From Gammaproteobacteria bacterium (GTDB lineage Bacteria > Pseudomonadota > Gammaproteobacteria > Chromatiales > Chromatiaceae), in the NCBI GenBank assembly GCA_024227135.1, contig JAAELC010000314.1, positions 1 through 64,000 of the forward strand: a stretch of DNA of 64,000 bases. Reading direction: 5' to 3'. The position numbers were made by a program, and so were the translations under genes. Of this stretch, positions 1 through 8,999 are shown in pieces. The notes beneath the pieces were generated by a model, which had not been told where the DNA came from, did no database searches, and worked only from the letters and a program-made list of their open reading frames with translations. Every line of letters begins with the position of its first letter. Position 1 is the stretch's first letter.

Positions 1-982
1 AAGTTTCAGACAGTTTTCGAATAAATTCACTGCTGGCGGCTATTTCTAGCGGAACCTGATACAAGTCAGTGGTAGCATCCAGACCGCGTTTCTTGTTCAA
101 GAGGAAATTTTCAAGATCGGATGGCTTGAGGAGGCCATTGTGTTTGGTTAGAAAAGCGAGGTCGCCAAATAAGACTTGGAATGCAAGGCCCAGCATGTTA
201 ACCGGCTCACTGTAGCTTGCATCGGAAAAAGGGGATTTTGTCCAAGCGGTGTCAGCCAGGTTCCAGCTGGAATAATCCACGAGAAAACTGATCATTTCCG
301 AACTTTCGTACGTAGGGTTAACTTGTTCTTCTGATGAAGGCTTTTCAGTTACTAATTCTTTATCAACAGATTTTTGTTTTGGATCAATTCCCCAGAATTC
401 AATAATTTCGTGAATAGTTTCTTGAGGATGGCGTGTAAGCTGCTCATAAGTGCAAGGGAAAACCTGGTCAGGAAATTTCTGGATTAGACGTGCAGTTTCG
501 TAGCTGTGTCCGAACCATATGATTAAGGCCTCAACAATCGTAAAACCACGTCTATGAAGAGATTGGGTAACACTCAAAGCATCGCGTATTGTAACAACTA
601 CACGATTTTTCATAGAAGACTCAAGATAGTAATAAAAACCGAAAATATTTTCTGGTGTTTTTTCTACCAGATAAGGAGCAGTGGTGGAATTAATGTAGTA
701 TCGTAGAAGATCGAAAGCCGTGGGAAAATCTGAGCTGGCCTTATCGAAAGTATCGATATCGAGACCAATGGCTTGGGATACCTTTGCGCCTGTATCAACC
801 CAGGGTAAATGCAGATTTATATCGATCTCCGTCGCATCCGGGTGATCTTCGATCAGGTTTTTTCCATGAACAAATAAACCAGTTTCCGGCAGGCATAAAA
901 CATCCTCTTGATTATTGAGTAAACTTACCAGAAGTGTCGATCCACTAGATGGGGATCCTCCAATCAGAAAAATATCGTTCAC
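1..982 (-). CDS. Sulfotransferase, C-terminus cut by window edge
   Basis: The frame opens with GTG at 982 behind a GAGGAG ribosome site and runs off the left end without a stop. Near the N-terminus GGSPSSGSTLLV is a 5'-phosphosulfate P-loop, and around residue 125 VVTIRDALSVTQSL fits the 3'-phosphate motif of PAPS-dependent sulfotransferases. The family moves sulfate from PAPS to sugars or other acceptors; the acceptor here is unknown. It starts only 12 bases after the asnB-like stop, so it is probably cotranscribed with it. Like its neighbours it is A+T-rich compared with DNA to the right, which hints at transfer. Confidence 0.8.
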   Translation of the reverse strand, partial: MNDIFLIGGSPSSGSTLLVSLLNNQEDVLCLPETGLFVHGKNLIEDHPDATEIDINLHLPWVDTGAKVSQAIGLDIDTFDKASSDFPTAFDLLRYYINSTTAPYLVEKTPENIFGFYYYLESSMKNRVVVTIRDALSVTQSLHRRGFTIVEALIIWFGHSYETARLIQKFPDQVFPCTYEQLTRHPQETIHEIIEFWGIDPKQKSVDKELVTEKPSSEEQVNPTYESSEMISFLVDYSSWNLADTAWTKSPFSDASYSEPVNMLGLAFQVLFGDLAFLTKHNGLLKPSDLENFLLNKKRGLDATTDLYQVPLEIAASSEFIRKLSET

Positions 983-994
983 AAATACTGCTCC

Positions 995-2719
995 TCAGGA
1001 TGCCTGACCAGTCTTGAACAGGTTTGAATTCCGCCAAGTTTCGTAGCTATAGCAAGTGGTTCCCAGATATATCATGTCACGAAGGTACTCGCCAAGCTTG
1101 CTACTGTTATCCAGCTTTATGAAATTATTTTTTTCACTCCGGTTGAGCGCCTTCTCACCTAGTTTTGATATTCTGGCGAGAGAATCCTGATGTATGCTGA
1201 AACCTAATTTCGGTCGGTGAAAAAATGATACTGGAAAGTATCGCGAAAGATGCTCTTTAAGAGGGGCTTTTCGCCCTAAGCTAGGCGTAACAAGTACCGA
1301 TGCATCCCAGGAAAGCACTCCTTCAACTAAGCGATGATCCAGGAATGGGACTCGTACCTCGATGCTATTAGCCATTGAGGCAGCATCAAGAGTTGGATTG
1401 AGGTCATGTAAAACATAGGTCATCAACTCAAACCATCGATGACTGGCGGAAGGGGGGAAATTCGACAGGTGGAATTTATCCATGGCATCATTGCCGATGT
1501 CGTTGAGGGAGGGGACAAATTCTTTCAATTCTTCAATTTCGAAATTTCGATTGTCACGAAAAATATGACTGAGCTGCATTGAAAACCATTTGTAAGTTTT
1601 TTCTTCGTGAAGGGGTAGATAGTCGGGAGTATGCTCCGGAGTTGGTGTACGGGGATAACCATGAAAAAGCTCATCGGCACCATTGGCACTGATAGCCATT
1701 TTATATCCGTGTTTTGTAATCTCCTCTGATACGGAATAGGGAATACCGCAGCTCATCAAAGGTTCTCCATGAAACTCGATTACACGACGAATGTTTGTTT
1801 CATAGTTTGAGAGGCTCGGTTTGACGCTCACGAACTTCCGGGAAAATCTGTCGGCGACTTCCTTTGCATAATGTGTTTCGGGAGAGATTAGATGAAAACA
1901 ATCGAGCTTCTGTGTAATAGATGCGAGAAAAGTGGAGTCAACGCCACCACTCAGAAACAACGCAGATTGAACGTCTGATACTTCATACTCCGTGACAATA
2001 CTGATGAGATCATCCATTGTGAATCCGCTTTGATAGCGGGGCTCCCAGTACCGATGAGTTGTGAAGCGACCATTTGGAAGACATTTTACATATGTTGCGG
2101 GCTCGACACGTTCAATACCTTCAAATACTGTATTACGGGTAAACGGTGCACCAAGAACAAAATAGGAAGCCAGTGCTGGCTTGTATATCGATCTTGATAG
2201 CCCTTTCTGTGATTTGATCAGGGCGGCCGTACTAGAAGCAAAGCAATAGGAACCATCCTCCAAACGAGTCATCAGAAGGGGCTTTATACCCATATGGTCA
2301 CGGGCGGCGTAAAGAATATTTTCTTTCTTGTTGTAGGCTAAGAAGGCAAACATACCCGCAATACGTTGAAGTGTTTTCTCTATTCCCCACTCCTGTAGAG
2401 CCATGAGAAGTACTTCTGTATCAGATTCGGTTCTAAATATCTGTGTTGACTGTAGGTCTTTGCGAATTGACTTGAAATTATATATCTCGCCGTTATAAGA
2501 GAGTACCCAATCATTGGACTCCATTGGCTGATTCGAACGTGAATCCAGATCTATAATGGCAAGGCGTGTGTGGATAAGCCCAAAAGAGTCTCCAATTATT
2601 TTTCCAAACGCATCGGGTCCTCGAAGATGCAAGTCAGTACCGATTCGTTCGAGTATCTCTTCGTGATAACCATCAATCCCCATCCCCACGGGTGTATATA
2701 TGCCTCCAACGCCACACAT
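995..2719 (-). CDS. asnB: Asparagine synthase (glutamine-hydrolysing)-like amidotransferase
   Basis: I chose the ATG at 2719 because it gives MCGVGG, placing the class II glutaminase nucleophile at Cys2; a longer frame back to 2842 would bury it. NGEIYN (about residues 76-81) and SDTEVLL belong to the glutaminase domain; LSGGVDST (about 256-263) is the ATP-pyrophosphatase loop of the synthetase domain. At 574 residues the length is normal. Such paralogues in polysaccharide clusters often amidate sugars or peptides rather than make asparagine, and the sulfotransferase neighbours favour that (inference). The upstream stop (2721-2723) is one base before the start, indicating coupled translation. 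Confidence 0.88.
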   Translation of the reverse strand: MCGVGGIYTPVGMGIDGYHEEILERIGTDLHLRGPDAFGKIIGDSFGLIHTRLAIIDLDSRSNQPMESNDWVLSYNGEIYNFKSIRKDLQSTQIFRTESDTEVLLMALQEWGIEKTLQRIAGMFAFLAYNKKENILYAARDHMGIKPLLMTRLEDGSYCFASSTAALIKSQKGLSRSIYKPALASYFVLGAPFTRNTVFEGIERVEPATYVKCLPNGRFTTHRYWEPRYQSGFTMDDLISIVTEYEVSDVQSALFLSGGVDSTFLASITQKLDCFHLISPETHYAKEVADRFSRKFVSVKPSLSNYETNIRRVIEFHGEPLMSCGIPYSVSEEITKHGYKMAISANGADELFHGYPRTPTPEHTPDYLPLHEEKTYKWFSMQLSHIFRDNRNFEIEELKEFVPSLNDIGNDAMDKFHLSNFPPSASHRWFELMTYVLHDLNPTLDAASMANSIEVRVPFLDHRLVEGVLSWDASVLVTPSLGRKAPLKEHLSRYFPVSFFHRPKLGFSIHQDSLARISKLGEKALNRSEKNNFIKLDNSSKLGEYLRDMIYLGTTCYSYETWRNSNLFKTGQAS

Positions 2720-2720
2720 A

Positions 2721-4811
2721 TCAAAGCTCCCAGTCCAATCCGTAGTTTTTGAAAATTTGTGTCCCGCCGCAGCCGGTAAGAAATCGTGTAACGTCTTCTT
2801 CAGATAGAAGCTTTTTCCACTTGTTAACAGATTTTCGATCAATCGGTTGTTGTACGCGGTCCGCGGAAAGCTGACCCCTTGGGTTTTGTGTAAGTGTAGT
2901 TTGAGCTTTATGCTGATGAATCATTTGTATACTGAAATCCATACCAATATCGTTGCACAAGGTCCGCATGGTAGCTTCCGGCTCAGCTACCAGATGTTCA
3001 TATTGAACCAAGGCTGTTGTGTAGTTGGGATTGTCTTTGCTGAATTTATTAAAGCGCTCAAGTTGTACACGCCAGCTGCTACCAAGTGCTTCGGCATCTG
3101 GATTAAATGAGCCCGTGTTTTTCTGGCTGGCTAGAATATCCAGTCCATTGCGCAAAATATAGACAAGATTAGCTCTTGGCCAGAGTTCAAAGTAGTCATT
3201 GTAATTGCCCTGACATTTGGTACCCCAGAATTTCGCTTTCTGTTTTCTGACTTTGAATCGTGCGCTGGCTGCAACAATTCTGAGTGCCTCCCGAGTATCT
3301 GTCACCCGGTGGTACTTCGTTAAGTAGGATCTCAATAACATGCCAACCTGTTGAGTCGTCATGCCTGTCCAGTTTGTAACCGCTGCAAACCGCATTAAGT
3401 TCTTTAGCGGGGGGCGATTCAATAACTCAAAAGCGACATTATCCGGATAATTCATCAGTGTCTGGTAGGTAAATATGTACTCCTCTGCGGTAAGTATGCC
3501 GTTGTCAGAAGGAACAATTAGATAGCGAGGATAGGATTCATAGGCCATTGCCCCATCAGGGTGTGAATCAAACATGCTGACAAGTAATGTTGTGCCAGAT
3601 CTACTCATGCCATTGATAAAAACTGGACACTCATTCTCAGGGGCCTTGAACAGAGCATCGAAAGAACTAATACTTTTCCTTGCATGTTCGTTTCGATTCT
3701 TCCAATAGAACTTACCTATGAATTTGCTTTTTTCAACCTGGTCTCTAGTATTTTTAACCCAGTTTTGATCCTGCAATATTGGAAAGTTAAATTTGTTATT
3801 GATGTAATCGTTATAATATTGTGGATGGAATAGCAGGCGCGATCTTTGTCCAGGGTTAGTCGACAAAATAAAATCGAGTGGATCACTGCTTTCGTTACGA
3901 TAGCGAGGGTTTGACGCGCTGCCATCAGCCCAGTTCGAATGGAAAAAAAGAGAGTGACCATTGTGTACCCAGGTCATACCCAGTTGATCTAAATAGGGGC
4001 TGATATCAATTCGTGCATTGCAGCCGCCATCCGGGGTTACGTTGCCTCCATGCATAGAAAAATAATTGATATCGAGATGCTTTCGGAGTTCGGCTACGTC
4101 TTCATGGAAAATTTCAATGGCACGATCCATATTGCCGCCTGAGCGATCAAAGGCGTTGCAGTGGTAACCGATTACTCCGCCTGCTTTTTGGAACTCATTG
4201 AAAGTATTGAAGTCAAGGAAATAATCACTGTCATACTCAATAATCCCTTCTCTTTTTAGTTTCCAATCAAATATTTTTTTTCGAAAGATCATAGCGTTGC
4301 CAGGAACGCCATATTTGATATGAGTCTTCATTAATGCGGTTGTTACGTCTGCACGAGCGTCCACATCGTACTGTAGAAGGATAGCCTTCTCATTACGAGA
4401 TTGTGCTTTACGAATCCATCGTTGAAATTCCTGGTTTTCTTCCCCGTATTTGACTGATTTTGCCAGGTCACTATATGAAGTGACTGTATAGTCGGATTCT
4501 GCCAGCCATTGTACCAGTCCGGATAGATAGTCGAATGCTAGATTCGGTCTGGTGACGGGATAGTCACGCATACCATCTTGGTTGAGTCGATCTCTTTCAA
4601 CCTCCGGTACCGGGTTTATTTTCCGGATGTGGCTATTAAAAATATCAGGCTCAAATCCTGGTTCCGGATCTTCCCTGATGTGCATAGTGTTGATTATACT
4701 TTTTCGTTTTTTGTGATGATGCAGGATAAGCTCTTTTGCTTTTTTTGGTAAATATCGTTCTGTACGATGCCAAAGCAGGCGGCCAAGTTGAAAAACTGTT
4801 TTTTTAATCAT
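2721..4811 (-). CDS. Deacetylase-like / sulfotransferase fusion protein
   Basis: A 696-residue protein with two parts. Residues about 140-330 resemble the polysaccharide-deacetylase (NodB-like) fold: an Asp-containing strand (QYDVDA), HCNAFD and SMHGGN carry candidate metal ligands, but the canonical TFDD motif is not obvious. From about residue 395 a sulfotransferase domain begins with GMSRSGTTLLVSMF, the 5'-phosphosulfate loop, and YILRNGLDILAS near residue 550 fits the 3'-phosphate motif. A combined sugar-trimming and sulfating enzyme for a surface glycan is plausible but inferred. It is translationally coupled to the asnB-like gene. Base composition is A+T-rich. Confidence 0.7.
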   Translation of the reverse strand: MIKKTVFQLGRLLWHRTERYLPKKAKELILHHHKKRKSIINTMHIREDPEPGFEPDIFNSHIRKINPVPEVERDRLNQDGMRDYPVTRPNLAFDYLSGLVQWLAESDYTVTSYSDLAKSVKYGEENQEFQRWIRKAQSRNEKAILLQYDVDARADVTTALMKTHIKYGVPGNAMIFRKKIFDWKLKREGIIEYDSDYFLDFNTFNEFQKAGGVIGYHCNAFDRSGGNMDRAIEIFHEDVAELRKHLDINYFSMHGGNVTPDGGCNARIDISPYLDQLGMTWVHNGHSLFFHSNWADGSASNPRYRNESSDPLDFILSTNPGQRSRLLFHPQYYNDYINNKFNFPILQDQNWVKNTRDQVEKSKFIGKFYWKNRNEHARKSISSFDALFKAPENECPVFINGMSRSGTTLLVSMFDSHPDGAMAYESYPRYLIVPSDNGILTAEEYIFTYQTLMNYPDNVAFELLNRPPLKNLMRFAAVTNWTGMTTQQVGMLLRSYLTKYHRVTDTREALRIVAASARFKVRKQKAKFWGTKCQGNYNDYFELWPRANLVYILRNGLDILASQKNTGSFNPDAEALGSSWRVQLERFNKFSKDNPNYTTALVQYEHLVAEPEATMRTLCNDIGMDFSIQMIHQHKAQTTLTQNPRGQLSADRVQQPIDRKSVNKWKKLLSEEDVTRFLTGCGGTQIFKNYGLDWEL

Positions 4812-4961
4812 CGAATATCAGGCCCAAAAATAACCTTGGAGTGTAGGATATGCCATATGTTTTAAGTAATAATGTTCAGCACCAAATTGTATCATTTCAC
4901 AATGATTTGATCATACTCTATAATTCGAAATAACAGGTAAAAATGGGTTTACGAAATATAT

Positions 4962-5936
4962 TCAGGCAGCAAAAGTTGTAGATACTATTTCGTTTATCAT
5001 CCCGATATCCCTGCGTAATTCCAGAAGTCGTGAAACACTGGCTGACATTTCGATGCCTGCTGAGATAATGTAGCGAAGCCCGATCACAAACAAGATCAAT
5101 AACCCGGCAAGATATTCAGAGTTTAGATTCAGAGAGTCCAGATAATAGATGATGACGACTATTGCTATCGCTCCAATGAATGTATCTGATTGGGGTTTGA
5201 CTGCAACACGATGGCGTCGATTTTCGCGAGCTTCAATGAGACTCTGTCTGTAAGTGTTATTCTCTGGTTTGATGCGCTTCTGGGCTTTTCCAGACGGATC
5301 GAATTCGTTTATATAGGTAGATCTGGTATCGTTCTGCTCTTTTAGTTCCCTCAATTTTACACGGTCGCCCAGGATCTGAATTACTACCAGCACTGCTAGT
5401 ATCGGGAGTAGCATGAGAACCAGAGTGGGTGATATAAAGATGAACAATGTCAGGATCATGATGATAAACAAACTTACTTCCATACATTTTTCTGCAGCTT
5501 GTGCAGCGGCAGGCCCTTGCTCAATGATGAAGATGTCTTCATCCATTACTCGTTGTGGTGCAAAATTTCTTATATCGGAAAAAATTCGTTGATTAATTCG
5601 TCTCATGAGGAGAGATCGAACATACTGTACAATCCAGTTGCTACCATAGACCAATAGAATAGCTATCATCAGCAGGGGGATAACGTAATCACCATCGATA
5701 GTAATAGGGATCTCTAACTTAGAGAGAACTTTATTCAGAATTCTTAAGATGGATTCCGGCTTGATTGCTGCAACTATCGCCTGGAGAGTCATCGCAAAAC
5801 CGACGAGTGACAGTAACCGGCCTAAAACACCCAAACTGACAGATATAGTCAACAGCAGTTCGTTACCCCTGATTATTCGAAGATAAATGAACAGTGTGAT
5901 GAGCTTCAGGTAATTTAATTGTTGATGAAGAGCCAT
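4962..5936 (-). CDS. Membrane protein resembling the transmembrane domain of an ABC exporter
   Basis: 324 residues with about five or six hydrophobic segments: near 25-50, 88-108, 150-195 as a pair, and 250-295 as a pair. The pattern, the cytosolic-loop-like stretch after the second segment and the charged QNDTRSTYINEF region recall the membrane half of type I ABC exporters, but no Walker A, signature or Walker B motif follows and the frame ends at 324. It is either a half-transporter whose ATPase lies elsewhere or a relic. It sits upstream of, and on the same strand as, the sulfotransferase genes, with a 150-base A+T-rich gap. Function unknown. Confidence 0.5.
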   Translation of the reverse strand: MALHQQLNYLKLITLFIYLRIIRGNELLLTISVSLGVLGRLLSLVGFAMTLQAIVAAIKPESILRILNKVLSKLEIPITIDGDYVIPLLMIAILLVYGSNWIVQYVRSLLMRRINQRIFSDIRNFAPQRVMDEDIFIIEQGPAAAQAAEKCMEVSLFIIMILTLFIFISPTLVLMLLPILAVLVVIQILGDRVKLRELKEQNDTRSTYINEFDPSGKAQKRIKPENNTYRQSLIEARENRRHRVAVKPQSDTFIGAIAIVVIIYYLDSLNLNSEYLAGLLILFVIGLRYIISAGIEMSASVSRLLELRRDIGMINEIVSTTFAA

Positions 5937-7044
5937 AGAATATTGTAAAAAGTGTCTTGAGAAGCTCTATTCTTGATATTGGAAGTACGTTAGATTTCCC
6001 CCCTTGATTCTATCACGGGGAGACTCTCTGTGACTCGCTGAATTGACAAACTACTCCCGTCTGCCGGTAAATATCGTCTCTAACATTATTTCCCCATCAC
6101 TTTTCTGGATTGCATGTGGCAGCTGCATATTGCATTACTCAGATTGATTGCTCCGATGGCCTAATCTTTGAGGGGTGAAAGGTGTAGTAAAGGTGGGTCA
6201 CGATATAGGAAAGCGATTCCTTATTTGTCAGGTCAATATTGAACCGTCGCGATTGAAGGTAGTCATGGAAGACCCGGTTGTACAGGGAAGATCCAAGGAT
6301 GATATCTTGTACCGAGCGACATCCGAGCCCCGGCAAGCGTTAGTTTACCGGTGGGCTTTTCCTCTCGGTCGCTTTTCTCAGATAGCAGTGCCGGAAGTCG
6401 CTTAGATCATCGTTGGAATCGAAACTGGTCGAATTGGTGGGCGTCTTCTGATGGTGTTCGGCGGCGGTTGCCCGCAGTGCTGGGAGCATGAAATCGACTC
6501 GACCCGTTGGGAAAACACCATAACAGTTGGCTGGCAACCGAAAAAGAGCTCAGTCAGGCAAGAGCATCCTTACTAGGGCGACGGGGCCAGCGGATGGCAC
6601 CGAGCAGTTCGATATCCAGGCGCTACTGATCAGCTGGTGCCTCCAGACTGCTCGCCTGCTCTACTCCCAACACGATCGATTCAACTTCGCGCATAATGCC
6701 GGACAATCGCGCGGCAAATCAATCAGTCAAATGACTTAAAGCACAATGGCTTTCCGGGCATTACCAGCATGGAAAACGTGCTCTTGGAGGGTTGCACTGC
6801 TGGCAGGTACCGTGGCGGGTCTCCTCTGTTATGGAATCTTCACAGCATCTGGGAAAGAGACTGAACGGGCTGATCCTATAGTCATCAAATAGGTTCAGCT
6901 TCCAGGTGTAAGGCGAAGTGCAATGAATGGTGTGCATGATCTAAAAAGATGACGTTGCGTTCGAAACCTGTTTGGACGACTATGGTTCTGACGGCAGAAT
7001 TGTTAAGGTAGCGACAATTTGGCGGTATGCATGGAAGTTATTGA
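5937..7044. other. Gene-poor boundary region, 1.1 kb
   Basis: No frame here resembles a known protein. Several open frames of 60-76 codons exist on both strands (for example plus strand 6175-6405 and 6527-6739), but they overlap each other, lack good ribosome sites and show no motif. The stretch separates the A+T-rich sulfotransferase operon from G+C-richer core genes, so it may be a decayed junction of a transferred segment. Confidence 0.4.
6746..6892 (+). CDS. Possible 48-residue single-span membrane peptide
   Basis: ATG at 6746, stop TAG at 6890-6892. The peptide has a basic N-terminus, one hydrophobic stretch (about residues 15-35, VALLAGTVAGLLCYGIF) and a short charged tail. There is no convincing ribosome site. 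It could be a small membrane protein or the N-terminal remnant of a lost gene; I do not recognise it. Confidence 0.2.
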   Translation: MAFRALPAWKTCSWRVALLAGTVAGLLCYGIFTASGKETERADPIVIK

Positions 7045-8964
7045 TTGAAAACGCTGGTAGCAAACAAATTGTTCAGCAGATGGGCAGCGGTTTTTCACGA
7101 TCTGCTGATGGTTCCGGTTGCCTGGATGGGTAGTTACTGGCTTCGATTTAACTTGAATGAGGTACCCGCCGAGATGTGGAACTCGGCTATGGGGTACCTG
7201 ATCGTGGTTGCGCCGGTACAGGCAGCAGTATTCTGGTCATTCGGGCTATATCGGGGTGTCTGGCGGTTTGCCTCAATGCCGGATTTACTTCGTATCGTGC
7301 GAAGTATAGCGGTAGGGCTGGTGGTAACACTGCTCATTCTCTTCGTTATTTACAGACTTGAGGGGATTCCACGCTCGGTCCCTATTCTCTATGGTCTGCT
7401 GCTGATTATCCTGTTAGGCGGCCCACGTCTGCTCTATCGCTGGTTGAAGGATCATCGGGTCAGTTTTTCAGGAGGAAACAGGATACTCATCGTGGGTGCC
7501 GGGCGGGCTGGTGAGATGCTGGCCCGTGATTTACTGAGAGAGCATTCCAGTTCGTATATGCCAGTGGCATTCGTGGATGACAAGCCGAGACGGAAGGGGC
7601 AGGATATCCACGGTATACCTATCGTGGGATCCTGCGATGAGATTCCAGAGGTGGCGGAGCGGCTTGAAATTGACGTAATTCTTCTGTCTGTCCCGTCGGC
7701 CCGAGTCAAGGAAAAGCAGCACCTGGTAGAACTCTGCGAGAAGACGGGTTTGCCGTTTCGCACTGTGCCCCAGTTACAGGACTTGATGTCAGGGCAGGTG
7801 GCCATAAATCAGCTGCGAAAGGTGTCCATCGAGGATCTGCTGGGGCGGGAATCGGTCAATCTTGACTGGAAGGAAATCAGAAGCAGCCTGTCAGGGAAGA
7901 TTATTCTTGTGACCGGTGCGGGCGGGTCCATCGGTTCCGAATTGTGCCGGCAGATAGCAGAAATGGAACCTGCCAGCATTGTGTTGCTGGAAAATTGCGA
8001 GTTCAATCTCTACTTGATAGAGGAAGAACTAAACGGTGATTACCCGGCGCTTTCGTTGCAGGCTTGTCTGGGTGACGTTCGGGACGTGACGCTGGTCAAT
8101 CACATATTCAAAAAATTCAGACCCGAGATAGTTTTTCATGCGGCAGCTTACAAGCAAGTGCCGATGCTCGAATCCCAGATCAGGGAAGCGGTGCGAAACA
8201 ATGTGTTGGGCACACGGTTGGTCGCGGATGCTGCTGATCGCAGCGGATGCGCGAAATTCGTATTGATCTCCACCGACAAGGCAGTTAACCCAGCGAACAT
8301 AATGGGTATCACCAAGCGTGTCGCAGAGATCTACTGCCAGAACTTGAACTCACGTTCCAAGACCCAGTATACGACCGTGCGTTTTGGTAATGTGCTTGGT
8401 TCGGCAGGGAGTGTTGTACCCCTGTTTCGCAAGCAGATTGCCGCTGGAGGACCGGTAACCGTCACCCACCAGGATATCAAGCGTTTTTTCATGACTATCC
8501 CGGAAGCATGTCAACTCATCATGCAGTCTGCAGTTATGAGTTCCGGCGGCGAGATTTTTGTGCTGGATATGGGGGAACCGGTCAGAATCAGTTATCTGGC
8601 AGAGCAGATGATAAGACTGTCGGGTAAAATTCCCGGAGAAGATATTCAGATCGAATTCATCGGGTTGCGCCCGGGTGAAAAATTATTCGAAGAACTGTTT
8701 CACGAAGAAGAACAGTTGGAGCCCACGTCCCACGAGAAGGTTCTGCTCGCCAGTTACCGAAAGGTGGATTGGCTGTGGTTGACTGGAGTGCTGGACCGGG
8801 TGTCCGAATTCTGTACAACCATGGATATTGATTCACTGCATGAACAGCTTGTGATGTTGGTTCCCGAGAGTGCTCGGGAGTCTGCTGAGTCATGGGAGAG
8901 GCCCCCAGGCGTTTTTGCTGAAAAAACTGACATTGAATGCCGCGACGAAGAACAGGGCGACTGA
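7045..8964 (+). CDS. Membrane-anchored nucleotide-sugar 4,6-dehydratase, WbpM/CapD/PglF family
   Basis: 639 residues, full length for the long family form. Four membrane helices occupy about residues 12-130, followed by a Rossmann domain (ILIVGAGRAGEM, about 146) and an SDR domain with the NAD loop VTGAGGSIGSE (about 287). STDKAVNP followed by MGITKR is the long-form active site in which Met replaces the usual SDR tyrosine. The known reaction is UDP-GlcNAc 4,6-dehydration in O-antigen, capsule or glycan pathways. The frame opens at TTG 7045 directly after an in-frame stop (7042-7044), with GGAAG at 7033-7037 as a likely ribosome site, so TTG is the probable start. Confidence 0.9.
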   Translation: MKTLVANKLFSRWAAVFHDLLMVPVAWMGSYWLRFNLNEVPAEMWNSAMGYLIVVAPVQAAVFWSFGLYRGVWRFASMPDLLRIVRSIAVGLVVTLLILFVIYRLEGIPRSVPILYGLLLIILLGGPRLLYRWLKDHRVSFSGGNRILIVGAGRAGEMLARDLLREHSSSYMPVAFVDDKPRRKGQDIHGIPIVGSCDEIPEVAERLEIDVILLSVPSARVKEKQHLVELCEKTGLPFRTVPQLQDLMSGQVAINQLRKVSIEDLLGRESVNLDWKEIRSSLSGKIILVTGAGGSIGSELCRQIAEMEPASIVLLENCEFNLYLIEEELNGDYPALSLQACLGDVRDVTLVNHIFKKFRPEIVFHAAAYKQVPMLESQIREAVRNNVLGTRLVADAADRSGCAKFVLISTDKAVNPANIMGITKRVAEIYCQNLNSRSKTQYTTVRFGNVLGSAGSVVPLFRKQIAAGGPVTVTHQDIKRFFMTIPEACQLIMQSAVMSSGGEIFVLDMGEPVRISYLAEQMIRLSGKIPGEDIQIEFIGLRPGEKLFEELFHEEEQLEPTSHEKVLLASYRKVDWLWLTGVLDRVSEFCTTMDIDSLHEQLVMLVPESARESAESWERPPGVFAEKTDIECRDEEQGD

Positions 8965-8999
8965 TCCCAGGCGAGCGGTAATGGTACTGATGCACGTCT

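Noticed and set aside
2721-2842. Longer start for the AsnB-like protein
   Set aside because: It would add 41 residues before the Met-Cys that must be N-terminal for glutaminase activity, and would overlap the upstream gene.
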